Assembly: GCA_050251555.1 (NCBI GenBank)
Contig: JBFWMN010000004.1
Location: 3,198 to 67,197 of the forward strand
Direction: 5' to 3'
DNA: 64,000 nucleotides
Source: UBA2137 sp050251555
GTDB lineage: Bacteria > Pseudomonadota > Alphaproteobacteria > Micavibrionales > Micavibrionaceae
A program made the translations under genes and the position numbers. The notes under the pieces are model-generated. The model worked only from the letters and a program-made list of their open reading frames with translations. It did not search any database and was not told the origin of the DNA. Of this stretch, positions 33,824 through 43,260 are shown piece after piece; the stretch's first letter is position 1, and every line of letters starts with the position of its first letter.

Positions 33824-36331
33824 ATGAGTCTCGACCACCGCCCTTTTATTGAAAAACATCATCCCGAAACACCGGAAGGTGCGGGCAACAAGCGCTCACG
33901 CATATGGATTCTGCTGGCGCTTTTGCTGGCCTCGCTGATCGTTGCCACATTTGATTTCTATTCCTATCGCATGATGCGTGAAATGGGACTGTCCGACACA
34001 TTCTGGATCGGCATTATCTTGCTCTCGCTTTTGATGCTGCTTCTGTTTCAGGAGATTTTGCGCCGCTTCTCGCCACGTGAAAAATATTTCAAGATTTTAA
34101 AAGAGGTGATTGAAGGTTCCCGTGGTGCGCGCCTTGTGACAGATGACGCCAATTTGACGGTGCATTCGAACGTCAATTTCGACGAGTTTTGCAAGCCTTA
34201 CGGTAAGGCTTCCTATGAAACTCTGATCGCCTGTTTCTCCAGCAACCCCGAAGCCGAAGCCCATATCACGACATTGGCTGACGATGCGCGACGGGGCTTA
34301 ACCGCCACGATGGATTTACCGATCGAGCGAAACGGAGCGACCTTTTACTATGCGCTAACAGCACAGCCCGTTCCCGGATGGGCCGGTTATATTCACTGGC
34401 GTCTTGATGACATTACCGAAGATCATTTGAAGCGCCGCGCTGTCGCCGAAGAGCGCGAGAAACTGATCGATTTTACCGACAATGCCCCTGTCGGGTTTTT
34501 CTCGTCTGACGAAAACGGACGTTTTGTGTTTGTGAACGCAACTTTTGCCCGCTGGCTCGGCACCAATATCGAAAGCCTGATTGGCGCAAGTCAGCTTCAT
34601 TCCCACTTGATGGCCCCGCCCGAAGACGATGCGCCTTACGATATCATTGCAGGCGGCGGTGCACGGCAGGTCTCCGAGGTAGAGCTTAAAGGTCCGCGTG
34701 GGACATCCCTCCTCGTCTCAGTCAACCAGACTGTCGTGCAATATGATGACGGGGCGGTCAGAACCCGTGCCGTTGTGTCCGATTTACGTGCCGAGCGCGA
34801 GATGCAAAAGGCTCTGGAAGAAAGCCGCAACCGCTTCCGCCGTTTCTTTGAAGAAGCCCCGTTGGCGATTGCTTTCCTGACCTCCGACCACATCATGGCT
34901 GATGCCAATCAGGCGCTGGCGGATATTGTAGGGCAGAGCGTTGCCGATATCACCAACAAGGACTTTTTAAACTTCATTGAAAAATCCGACCGCCATACCT
35001 TCAAGCATGCGCTGGAGCGTATTGTGTCGGGCGAGGACCTTGCCGACCCGATTGAGATTCGCCTCACCAAAGGCGACACGGCTATATTGGTGCCAGTTCG
35101 CATCTATGCGCATAAACTCAAAGGCAGTGCGAATATCGTGCTCCACTTCCTTGATCTGACCCAGCAGAAATCGCTCGAAGCCCAATTTGCTCAATCGCAA
35201 AAAATGCAGGCTGTGGGACAGCTTGCAGGCGGTGTCGCGCACGACTTTAACAACCTTCTCACTGCGATTATCGGTTTCTGTGATCTTCTGCTTCTGCGTC
35301 ATAAGCCGGGTGACCCGTCTTTCCAAGACATCATGCAGATCCAGCAAAACTCAAACCGTGCCGCCAATCTCGTGCGCCAGCTTCTGGCCTTTTCACGCCA
35401 GCAAACACTGCGTCCGCAGGTGCAGGATATCACCGATATTCTGACCGAGGTCTCTCACCTCATCCGCCGTCTTATTGGCGCGAATATCGAACTCCAGCTC
35501 ACCCATGGTGACGATCTGTCCTACGTCAAGGTTGATGCAAACCAGATGGAGCAGGTTTTCGTCAATTTGGCGGTAAATGCCCGTGATGCGATGGAAGGCG
35601 GCGGGGATCTGAAAATCACCACGCACATGACCACCACCAAAAAGGCGATGAGCCGTGGCGACGACACAATGCCCCCGGGCACTTGGGTGCAGATCGATGT
35701 TGAAGATACGGGAACGGGTATCCCCGACGATGTACTGGAACGTATTTTCGAACCGTTCTTCACCACCAAAGATGTCGGGCAAGGCACCGGTTTGGGCCTC
35801 GCCACCGTTTACGGGATTATCCGCCAGTCGGGCGGCTTTCTCCATGTCGAAAGCAAAGTCGGTAAAGGCACGCTCTTCTCCATTTATCTGCCCGAAGCCC
35901 AAGAGGAAGAAGAGCAGGAAGAAACCAAAACCGAAGTCAAACCTGTTTCCGATTTGACGGGAACGGCGCGCATCTTGTTGGTCGAAGACGAGGATGCCGT
36001 GCGCACATTCGGGGCGCGGGCGCTAACAAATAAAGGCTATATCGTAACAGATGCCAATGGTGGCGAAGCAGCGCTTGAGATTATCAACGCCGAGGGCGCA
36101 CAAAGCCCCGACCTTCTTATTACGGACGTTATCATGCCCGATATGGACGGCCCCGTAATGGCAGAGAAGATTCGCGAGAAGTTTCCCGATCTTAAAATCA
36201 TCTTCATTTCGGGCTACACCGAAGAAAAACTCAAAGACCATATGGGCAAGAATGTCTGGTTCCTACCCAAACCCTTTACGCTGACACAGCTTGCAGCCAA
36301 GGTGAAAGAAGTCTTGGACGATAAAAACTGA
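33824..36331 (+). CDS. cckA: CckA, cell-cycle hybrid histidine kinase
   Basis: CckA feeds phosphate through ChpT to CtrA and CpdR in alphaproteobacteria. The 835 residues show two membrane segments (about 27-45 and 55-75), then PAS-like regions (about 100-440). The histidine box is VGQLAGGVAHDFNNLLTAI (His near 475), the ATPase part has NLAVNARDAMEGGG and GTGIPDD, and the receiver domain has ILLVEDEDAVR, DLLITDVIMPDMDG and FLPKPF. This order and the QSQKMQAVGQLAGG lead-in are CckA-like. Next to it are recA with its SOS box, and a CtrA-type box is seen at 6872. Confidence 0.92.
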   Translation: MSLDHRPFIEKHHPETPEGAGNKRSRIWILLALLLASLIVATFDFYSYRMMREMGLSDTFWIGIILLSLLMLLLFQEILRRFSPREKYFKILKEVIEGSRGARLVTDDANLTVHSNVNFDEFCKPYGKASYETLIACFSSNPEAEAHITTLADDARRGLTATMDLPIERNGATFYYALTAQPVPGWAGYIHWRLDDITEDHLKRRAVAEEREKLIDFTDNAPVGFFSSDENGRFVFVNATFARWLGTNIESLIGASQLHSHLMAPPEDDAPYDIIAGGGARQVSEVELKGPRGTSLLVSVNQTVVQYDDGAVRTRAVVSDLRAEREMQKALEESRNRFRRFFEEAPLAIAFLTSDHIMADANQALADIVGQSVADITNKDFLNFIEKSDRHTFKHALERIVSGEDLADPIEIRLTKGDTAILVPVRIYAHKLKGSANIVLHFLDLTQQKSLEAQFAQSQKMQAVGQLAGGVAHDFNNLLTAIIGFCDLLLLRHKPGDPSFQDIMQIQQNSNRAANLVRQLLAFSRQQTLRPQVQDITDILTEVSHLIRRLIGANIELQLTHGDDLSYVKVDANQMEQVFVNLAVNARDAMEGGGDLKITTHMTTTKKAMSRGDDTMPPGTWVQIDVEDTGTGIPDDVLERIFEPFFTTKDVGQGTGLGLATVYGIIRQSGGFLHVESKVGKGTLFSIYLPEAQEEEEQEETKTEVKPVSDLTGTARILLVEDEDAVRTFGARALTNKGYIVTDANGGEAALEIINAEGAQSPDLLITDVIMPDMDGPVMAEKIREKFPDLKIIFISGYTEEKLKDHMGKNVWFLPKPFTLTQLAAKVKEVLDDKN

Positions 36332-36335
36332 TTTT

Positions 36336-36350
36336 GTTCTTTTTTTGTTC
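36336..36350 (+). promoter_or_regulatory. LexA (SOS) box before recA
   Basis: GTTC-N7-GTTC, the alphaproteobacterial LexA site, starts five bases after the cckA stop and lies about 135 bases before the recA start. A related palindrome GAAC-N7-GTTC follows at 36361-36375. Confidence 0.88.
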
Positions 36351-36484
36351 TTTACAGTGAGAACAAAACGTGTTCTTCTACCTCTCAAGGACATCGTAAC
36401 AGATGGGGACATCACGGGTTATTCGGAGCATCCGCTCTTGCCGTATCACACGGTGACCCGTTACAAAGGAAGGACATCACAATC

Positions 36485-37624
36485 ATGACTGTTACACAAT
36501 TCAAAGGCGATTCTATGGACAGCAAATCCGCAGGCGAAAAGCAAAAGGCTCTTGATGCCGCTCTCTCACAAATCGAGCGCGCATTCGGTAAGGGCTCCAT
36601 TATGAAACTCACGGGCGAGAACAATCCGCTCAATGTCGAGGCAATCTCAACAGGCTCTCTGGGCCTTGATATCGGTCTTGGTATCGGCGGCTTGCCTCGC
36701 GGACGTATCACAGAAATTTACGGGCCGGAAAGCTCAGGTAAAACCACCCTCGCACTGCACGTCATTGCCGAAGCCCAAAAGGCAGGCGGCACATGTGCGA
36801 TTGTGGATGCCGAGCACGCGCTTGATCCCTCTTACGCCAAGAAACTCGGTGTCGATATCGACAATCTCCTGATTTCCCAGCCCGACGCAGGGGAACAGGC
36901 TCTTGAGATTGCCGATACGCTGGTTCGCTCCGGTGCGCTTGACGTACTGGTCGTCGACTCGGTGGCAGCTCTTGTCCCACGCGCCGAACTTGAAGGCGAT
37001 ATGGGTGATTCTCACGTCGGTTTGCAAGCCCGTCTCATGTCACAGGCGCTTCGTAAACTGACAGGCTCAATCTCCAAATCGCGTACGGTTGTTATCTTCA
37101 TCAACCAGATCCGTATGAAGATCGGTGTGATGTTCGGATCTCCCGAAACCACGACAGGTGGTAACGCGCTGAAATTCTATGCCTCTGTGCGCCTTGATAT
37201 CCGCCGCATCGGTGCGATCAAGGATCGCGAAACAGTGACGGGTAACCAGACACGCGTCAAAGTCGTCAAAAACAAAATGGCCCCTCCTTTCCGTCAGGTT
37301 GAATTCGATATCATGTACGGTGAAGGTATCTCCAAAACGGGTGAGCTGGTGGACCTTGGCGTTCAGGCAGGTCTTGTTGATAAGGCCGGTGCATGGTTCT
37401 CCTACGGCGACCAACGTGTCGGTCAGGGACGTGAGAATGCCAAACAATTCATGAAGGATAATCCTGAACTTGCTGCCAAGCTTGAAGGGGAAATCCGCTC
37501 TAATGCCGGAATCGTGGCTGATGCCCTTCTCTCCGGCCCTGAGAATGACGATGATGCGCCTGTTGCCATGGACACCGATGATGGTGACACGACCACAAGC
37601 ACAAAATCCAAAAAGGCGAGCTAA
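36485..37624 (+). CDS. recA: RecA recombinase
   Basis: RecA pairs homologous DNA and triggers LexA self-cleavage. The 379-residue protein carries Walker A (GPESSGKTT), AFGKGSIMKLTGE, LVVDSVAALVPRAELEGDMG, the L2-region stretch MKIGVMFGSPETTTGGNALK, and an acidic tail. The ATG at 36485 has GGAAGGA upstream; an alternative at MDSKSAGEKQ (36515) would give the more usual N-terminus. Expression should follow the SOS box at 36336. A strong terminator follows at 37665. Confidence 0.98.
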   Translation: MTVTQFKGDSMDSKSAGEKQKALDAALSQIERAFGKGSIMKLTGENNPLNVEAISTGSLGLDIGLGIGGLPRGRITEIYGPESSGKTTLALHVIAEAQKAGGTCAIVDAEHALDPSYAKKLGVDIDNLLISQPDAGEQALEIADTLVRSGALDVLVVDSVAALVPRAELEGDMGDSHVGLQARLMSQALRKLTGSISKSRTVVIFINQIRMKIGVMFGSPETTTGGNALKFYASVRLDIRRIGAIKDRETVTGNQTRVKVVKNKMAPPFRQVEFDIMYGEGISKTGELVDLGVQAGLVDKAGAWFSYGDQRVGQGRENAKQFMKDNPELAAKLEGEIRSNAGIVADALLSGPENDDDAPVAMDTDDGDTTTSTKSKKAS

Positions 37625-37664
37625 AAACTTTTCCTAATTCCCGCCTTCCCTTTAGGAAAAGATG

Positions 37665-37694
37665 AAAACCCGGGCTTTTCGCCCGGGTTTTTTT
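37665..37694 (+). terminator. Rho-independent terminator after recA
   Basis: An 11-pair stem (AAACCCGGGC / GCCCGGGTTT with a short TTTTC loop) runs into a T-tract, 40 bases past the recA stop. Confidence 0.92.
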
Positions 37695-37715
37695 CATGCT
37701 AATCTCAAGCCCGTT

Positions 37716-39536
37716 ATGCACATCATCAAAGCCTTTCTTTTTGCGGCGCTTATCGCCTCATCTTCCTTGTTTGCAGGTTCTCCTGCTCATGCACAAAGCG
37801 CGCAAGCCCTGCCTGCCGCATCCTTACATGGCGAGATTAAATACAAACCCGGCTTTACCCATCTCGAATATACCAACCCGCAAGCCCCGAAAGGCGGAAC
37901 GCTGAAGCTGTCTGCCACAGGCTCATTCGACTCGCTCAATCCCTATATTTTGAAGGGCACGCCTGCTGCGGGTTTGACATTCCTTGGTAACAATCTTGTT
38001 TTTGAAAGCCTGATGGAACAAAGCAATGACGAGCCGTTCACAATGTATGGCTTGCTTGCCGAAACGGTTGAAATTCCTGAGGCCCGCGACTGGGTCGCCT
38101 TTAATCTCAACCCCAAAGCCGCATGGGCGGATGGCACCCCCGTAACAGCCTCGGATGTTGTCTGGACCTTTAACACCCTCATGGAAAAAGGCTCACCTTT
38201 CTTTAAGGCCTATTACAATGACGTGAAGGATGTGAAGGCGACATCCAAACGCCGCGTTATCTTTCATTTCGGTCATGGCGGAAATGCGGAATTGCCACTG
38301 ATTGTCGCGCAACTCCCCGTCCTGCCTGAAGCCTACTGGAAGGATAAGGATTTCGCCGCAACAACGCTTACTCCGCCGATGGGGAGTGGCCCTTATGCAA
38401 TCTCCACTGTCTCGCCCGGACGCGCCATTACATACGCAAAGCGTGAGGATTGGTGGGGAAAAGACCTTCCGCTTTATAAAGGGCGCTATAATTTTGACCG
38501 TATCAGCTACGAATATTTCAGAGACGATAATGTCGCCCTCGAAGCCTTTTTGGCAGGTGCCTTTGATGTGCGCCTTGAAAATACGGCAAAGCTATGGGCC
38601 ACCGCCTATGATGCACCTGCAGTTAAGGACGGACGCATTATAAAAGACGAGATTGAGAACGGTCGCCCCGCAGGCATGCAGGGCTACATCTTCAATTTGC
38701 GCCGCCCTGTCTTTGCTGAGCCCAAAGTCCGTGAAGCCATCGGCCTCGCCTTTGATTTCGAATGGTCGAACAAGCAATTTGCCTACGGCGCCTATAAACG
38801 CACGCACAGCTATTTCGAAAACTCGGAACTGGCCTCAAGCGGACTGCCCCAAGGGCGCGAGCTGGAGATCCTCGAAAAATTCAAGGATCAACTCCCTCCG
38901 GAACTTTTCACGAAAAAATTTGAAGTCCCCAAAACTGACGGATCAGGGCGCAACCGCGAGAATTTGAAAGAAGCCGCCACCCTTCTTGATGAGGCAGGCT
39001 ATACGCTTAACAAACAAGGACTGCGTGAAAAAGACGGGCAGGTTTTGCGCTTTGAGATTATTGATGTGAACCCCGCTTTTGAACGTTGGTCGTTACCTTT
39101 CATCCGTAATTTAAAGCGGATCGGCATTGAAGCGTCCTTCCGCACGGTGGATTCCGCCCAATATCAAAATCGCATGAATGATTTCGATTATGATATGACG
39201 GTCATGTCGATCCCGCAGTCTGACTCGCCTGGGAATGAACAGCGCGATTTCTGGGCCTCATCAAAGGCGGATATTCCGGGCTCGCGCAACTATATGGGCT
39301 TGAAAGACCCTGTCGTCGATGCGCTGATTGATCTGATTATCGCAGCCCCCTCACGTGAAGAGCTTGTCGCCCGCACGCATGCGCTCGACCGTGTTCTTTT
39401 GTGGAAATATATGGTTGTACCCCAATGGTATACGAACACATGGCGCTTGGCTTACTGGGCAAAGCTCGCCCATCCTGAAAAACTATCTGACATGACCCCC
39501 GGCATCACCGATACATGGTGGGTGAAGGAGCAATAA
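37716..39536 (+). CDS. yejA: YejA-like peptide ABC transporter substrate-binding protein
   Basis: The product is the periplasmic binding protein of a peptide importer of the YejABEF type, which in E. coli carries microcin C-like peptides. From ATG 37716 it has 606 residues with a Sec signal (FLFAALIASSSLFAGSPAHA). The SBP family 5 body includes PQAPKGGTLKLSATGSFDSL, ADGTPVTASDVVWTFNTLME and GIEASFRTVDSAQYQNRMND. The downstream genes yejB, yejE and yejF are in the same window but separated from it by kdsB and a phosphatase-like gene, so it may be transcribed with them or alone. Confidence 0.88.
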   Translation: MHIIKAFLFAALIASSSLFAGSPAHAQSAQALPAASLHGEIKYKPGFTHLEYTNPQAPKGGTLKLSATGSFDSLNPYILKGTPAAGLTFLGNNLVFESLMEQSNDEPFTMYGLLAETVEIPEARDWVAFNLNPKAAWADGTPVTASDVVWTFNTLMEKGSPFFKAYYNDVKDVKATSKRRVIFHFGHGGNAELPLIVAQLPVLPEAYWKDKDFAATTLTPPMGSGPYAISTVSPGRAITYAKREDWWGKDLPLYKGRYNFDRISYEYFRDDNVALEAFLAGAFDVRLENTAKLWATAYDAPAVKDGRIIKDEIENGRPAGMQGYIFNLRRPVFAEPKVREAIGLAFDFEWSNKQFAYGAYKRTHSYFENSELASSGLPQGRELEILEKFKDQLPPELFTKKFEVPKTDGSGRNRENLKEAATLLDEAGYTLNKQGLREKDGQVLRFEIIDVNPAFERWSLPFIRNLKRIGIEASFRTVDSAQYQNRMNDFDYDMTVMSIPQSDSPGNEQRDFWASSKADIPGSRNYMGLKDPVVDALIDLIIAAPSREELVARTHALDRVLLWKYMVVPQWYTNTWRLAYWAKLAHPEKLSDMTPGITDTWWVKEQ

Positions 39537-39541
39537 ATCCT

Positions 39542-40360
39542 ATGAATAATAACATCGCCATTATCATTCCGGCGCGCTATGCCTCGACACGCTTTCCCGG
39601 AAAACCTCTCGCGGCTCTGGGCGGAAAATCCATGCTGCGCCGTGTTTATGAAACCGCCATCAAAGCCTCCGAGCATTTGGGACGGATCGAGATTGTTGTC
39701 GCAACTGACGATGAGCGCATTGCCCAGCATTGTGAAGACCATGGCATGAGTCATGTGATGACATCACCCGATTGTGCGACAGGCACGGACCGCGCCATGG
39801 CGGCAATGGCACAATTGAAAGAAAAACCCGATTTCATCGTCAATCTGCAAGGGGATGCGCCCTTTACCCCATGGGATTTCGTTCGTGACGTGATTGATGA
39901 TTACCGCGCTAATCCCGATATTGATGTGATTACACCTGTCACGCGCCTTTCCTGGGAGCAACTGGATAAATTGCGCGAACAAAAGATCAATAATCCGTTC
40001 TCGGGCACAACTGCCGTTTTGGACGCGCACCGCAATGCTTTGTGGTTTTCCAAAAACATCATCCCCGCGATCCGTAAAGAAGAGGTGTTACGCTCAAAAA
40101 GCGATATGTCACCTGTCTATCGCCATATCGGACTTTACGCCTATACGCGCCAAGCCCTGGAAGCATTCGAAAGTCTTGATGAAGGCAAATACGAAGCACT
40201 GGAAGGTTTGGAACAACTGCGCCTTCTTGAGAATGGCATGCGCATTCGCGCGGTCATTGTCGACTATCAGGGGCGGCCTGCCATGTCGGGTGTCGACACA
40301 CCCGATGATCTGGCGAGAGCTGAAGCCATTTTACGCGAATATGAGAGAGTGGCGGAGTAA
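39542..40360 (+). CDS. kdsB: KdsB-type CMP-Kdo synthetase
   Basis: KdsB activates Kdo with CTP for lipopolysaccharide inner-core assembly. The 272-residue protein begins IAIIIPARYASTRFPGKPLA, with FIVNLQGDAPFTPWDF and the C-terminal metal-binding stretch GVDTPDDLARAEAI. In the usual sequence QGDEP a Glu follows the Asp; here it is Ala (QGDAP), which is uncommon but leaves the key Asp. The start ATG 39542 is six bases after yejA ends. Length is slightly above average. A related sugar nucleotidyltransferase is possible. Confidence 0.85.
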   Translation: MNNNIAIIIPARYASTRFPGKPLAALGGKSMLRRVYETAIKASEHLGRIEIVVATDDERIAQHCEDHGMSHVMTSPDCATGTDRAMAAMAQLKEKPDFIVNLQGDAPFTPWDFVRDVIDDYRANPDIDVITPVTRLSWEQLDKLREQKINNPFSGTTAVLDAHRNALWFSKNIIPAIRKEEVLRSKSDMSPVYRHIGLYAYTRQALEAFESLDEGKYEALEGLEQLRLLENGMRIRAVIVDYQGRPAMSGVDTPDDLARAEAILREYERVAE

Positions 40361-40366
40361 GGACCC

Positions 40367-41026
40367 ATGACCCAGACAACCACCCTTCTGATTGCCCGTC
40401 ACGGCAACACGTTTCGCCCCGAAGAAACCCCGACACGCGTTGGCGCCCGTACCGACTTGGATCTGGTCCCTACAGGTGAAGATCAGGCCCATGAGCTGGC
40501 CCGCTATCTGGCTGAGTTTCGTCTGATCCCCGACGTTATTTTCACATCCTATCTGAAGCGCACCATACAGATGGCAGAAATCATTTGCGACGATCTGGAT
40601 ATCGACCCTGAAATCATCCCCGAAGCCGCTTTCAACGAAATCGACTACGGTCCGGATGAAAACAAAACCGAAGAAGAAGTCATTGCCCGCCTCGGTCTGG
40701 ACGCTCTGAAAAAATGGGATCTCGATGCTGTTGTGCCCGACGGCTGGATTGTCCACCCTGAAGGCATCATTCAGTCGTGGGCAGATTTCGCTGCCGATAT
40801 TGAGGAAGATTTTGCGGGCCAGAATGTTCTGGTTATCACCTCGAACGGTATTGCCCGTTTTGCCCCTTATTTGACGGGTGACTTTAACAGCTTCAAAGAA
40901 AAGCACGGCATCAAGATCGCGACAGGTGCCTTATGTGTCTTGAATAAAATCGACAGCGATGCGCACTGGACTGTGGACGGATGGAACATCCGCCCCAAAA
41001 AGGTTCTGGACGCGAAAACCGCCTGA
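40367..41026 (+). CDS. Histidine-phosphatase-like protein with missing second His
   Basis: The 219-residue product belongs to the phosphoglycerate mutase/histidine phosphatase superfamily: LLIARHGNTF with the nucleophile His, and VIFTSYLKRTIQMAEI with the conserved Arg. The second active-site His, normally in a VSHG stretch, is replaced: the frame reads VLVITSNGIARFAPY. The protein may therefore be weakly active or have a non-enzymatic or altered role. It starts six bases after kdsB, so it is probably in the same operon; a link to sugar-phosphate metabolism would be inference. Confidence 0.75.
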   Translation: MTQTTTLLIARHGNTFRPEETPTRVGARTDLDLVPTGEDQAHELARYLAEFRLIPDVIFTSYLKRTIQMAEIICDDLDIDPEIIPEAAFNEIDYGPDENKTEEEVIARLGLDALKKWDLDAVVPDGWIVHPEGIIQSWADFAADIEEDFAGQNVLVITSNGIARFAPYLTGDFNSFKEKHGIKIATGALCVLNKIDSDAHWTVDGWNIRPKKVLDAKTA

Positions 41027-41048
41027 GGCCACAATAGCCCCGACCACC

Positions 41049-42158
41049 ATGCTGCAATATATCCTGAAACGCCTGCTTTTGATGATCCCGACCTTACTCG
41101 GGATTTTGCTGATTGCCTTTACAATCGTCCAGTTTGTACCGGGCGGCCCCGTTGAACGCATGATTGCGGAAATGCAAGGTCACTCGACCGCCGCGACAGC
41201 ACGCTTTGCGGGCGGCGGCGGTGAAGCGGCAGGCGGAGCAGGTGGCGGTGCAAGTGCCGCGACAGGTCAGCAAGGCGGCTATCGCGGCGCGCAAGGTCTC
41301 GACCCCGAATTCATCAAGGAACTGGAAAAGCTCTACGGTTTTGATAAGCCAGCGCCAGAGCGTTTCTGGCTGATGCTCAAAAACTATGTGCGCTTTGATC
41401 TTGGTGAAAGTTACTACCGCAATATCGATGTATTCGACCTCATCCTTGAAAAAATGCCGGTCTCAATTTCGCTGGGCCTATGGTCAACGCTGATCATTTA
41501 CCTGATTTCCATTCCGCTCGGTATCAAAAAGGCAGTCAAAGACGGACAAAGCTTTGATATCTGGTCATCCGCCGTCATTTTTGTCGGCTATGCCATCCCC
41601 TCCTTCATGTTCGCCATTTTGCTGATCATCCTGTTTGCGGGCGGACGCTATTTCGAGCTTTTCCCGCTTCGCGGCCTCACTTCGGATGGCTGGGAAGATT
41701 TTCCGGTCTGGAAGCAAATACTGGATTACGCATGGCATATGGTTCTCCCCATTGCCGCGATGGTGATTAGCGGTTTTGCCTCTTTGACGATGCTCACCAA
41801 AAACTCGTTTCTGGATGAAATTAATAAACAATATGTTTTAACCGCACGCGCCAAGGGTTTGTCGGAACGCGAAGTGATGCGCAAACATGTGTTCCGCAAT
41901 GCGATGCTGATTGTGATTGCCGGATTTCCCGCTGCCTTCTTGCATATTTTCTTTACAGGTTCACTGCTCATCGAAGTGATTTTCTCGCTCGATGGTTTGG
42001 GGCTACTGGGCTATGAATCCATTATCAATCGTGACTATCCTGTCGTACTAGGCACTTTGTATATCTATGCTCTAATTGGTCTTGTGATGACTTTGATACG
42101 TGACGTAGTGTATGTTTTGGTTGATCCGCGCATTTCGTTCGAAGGGCAAAAATCATGA
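41049..42158 (+). CDS. yejB: YejB-like peptide ABC transporter permease
   Basis: One of the two inner-membrane subunits. From ATG 41049 it has 369 residues, starting MLQYILKRLLLMIPTLLGIL, with the binding-protein-dependent permease motif (VLTARAKGLSEREVMRKHVF, the EAA loop). Between the first and second segments it has an insertion rich in Gly and Ala (about 45-75), as seen in alphaproteobacterial YejB. The ATG is chosen because the preceding codons overlap the phosphatase gene. Its stop overlaps the yejE start by four bases. Confidence 0.9.
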   Translation: MLQYILKRLLLMIPTLLGILLIAFTIVQFVPGGPVERMIAEMQGHSTAATARFAGGGGEAAGGAGGGASAATGQQGGYRGAQGLDPEFIKELEKLYGFDKPAPERFWLMLKNYVRFDLGESYYRNIDVFDLILEKMPVSISLGLWSTLIIYLISIPLGIKKAVKDGQSFDIWSSAVIFVGYAIPSFMFAILLIILFAGGRYFELFPLRGLTSDGWEDFPVWKQILDYAWHMVLPIAAMVISGFASLTMLTKNSFLDEINKQYVLTARAKGLSEREVMRKHVFRNAMLIVIAGFPAAFLHIFFTGSLLIEVIFSLDGLGLLGYESIINRDYPVVLGTLYIYALIGLVMTLIRDVVYVLVDPRISFEGQKS

Positions 42159-43180
42159 GCATAAGCCCTCTGACAAAACGACGACTTCACCAGTTCAAGG
42201 CCAATAAACGCGGCTTTTGGTCATTCTGGATTTTCATGTTTTTGATGTTGGTTTGTCTGGGTGCGGAGTTCCTTGCCAACGACAAACCGATCCTCATTCG
42301 TTTCGAGGGCAGTATGTATATGCCCGTTTTCCATGACTACCCTGAGACAAAATGGGGTGGTGATTTCGAAACCGCGACTGATTATCGCGACCCTTATGTT
42401 CAGGAGCTGATCAATGCGCATGGCTGGACAGTCTGGCCTCCCATTCGTTTCTCATACGATACGATTAATTACGACCTGCCAACCCCTGCCCCCTCCGCCC
42501 CGACTGCCGAAAACTGGCTGGGCACAGATGATCAGGGTCGTGATGTGACGGCACGTATCATATACGGCTTCCGTATTTCGGTTCTGTTCGGGTTGGCGTT
42601 GACATTGGCAAGCTCGCTGATCGGCGTATTCATGGGAGCCGTTCAGGGCTTTTACGGCGGTAAAACCGACCTTGTTCTGCAACGCCTTATCGAGATCTGG
42701 TCGTCCCTCCCCTCACTTTATATCCTGATTATCTTTTCCGCCCTCTTCGCTCCGGGCTTCTGGACGCTGCTGCTTATACTGCTGCTGTTCTCATGGGTAT
42801 CCCTTGTTGATGTCGTGCGTGCCGAATTCCTGCGCGCCCGTAATTTCGATTATGTGCGCGCAGCCAACGCACTGGGTGTCTCCAACCCTGTTATTATGTG
42901 GCGCCATGTGCTTCCCAATGCGATGGTCGCGACAATGACTTACCTGCCCTTTATTTTGACGGGTTCGATCACAGCACTCACGAGCCTTGATTTTCTGGGG
43001 CTGGGCCTCCCGCCCGGATCACCCTCCTTGGGTGAATTGCTGGCGCAAGGTAAGAACAACATTCAGGCCCCATGGCTCGGCTTTACCGCCTTTATCGTTC
43101 TTGCTGTCATGCTGACACTTCTGACCTTTATTGGTGAGGCTGTCAGAGACGCGTTTGATCCGCGCAAAACCAACATCTGA
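42155..43180 (+). CDS. yejE: YejE-like peptide ABC transporter permease
   Basis: The second permease of the Yej importer. The 341-residue protein has a cytoplasmic N-terminal arm, a first membrane segment (WSFWIFMFLMLVCLGAEFLA), a large periplasmic loop, and five further segments. The EAA loop is RNFDYVRAANALGVSNPVIM, and the segment after it ends in SLDFLGLGLPPGSPSLGELL. It overlaps yejB by four bases (ATGA). Confidence 0.92.
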   Translation: MSISPLTKRRLHQFKANKRGFWSFWIFMFLMLVCLGAEFLANDKPILIRFEGSMYMPVFHDYPETKWGGDFETATDYRDPYVQELINAHGWTVWPPIRFSYDTINYDLPTPAPSAPTAENWLGTDDQGRDVTARIIYGFRISVLFGLALTLASSLIGVFMGAVQGFYGGKTDLVLQRLIEIWSSLPSLYILIIFSALFAPGFWTLLLILLLFSWVSLVDVVRAEFLRARNFDYVRAANALGVSNPVIMWRHVLPNAMVATMTYLPFILTGSITALTSLDFLGLGLPPGSPSLGELLAQGKNNIQAPWLGFTAFIVLAVMLTLLTFIGEAVRDAFDPRKTNI

Positions 43181-43260
43181 TGCGTCAAATAAGCATAAGG
43201 ATTTCCTTAAAGATTTTGCTATAGTCTGTCCCAAGCGGTTTATAAAGGGAGGATCAGGTT

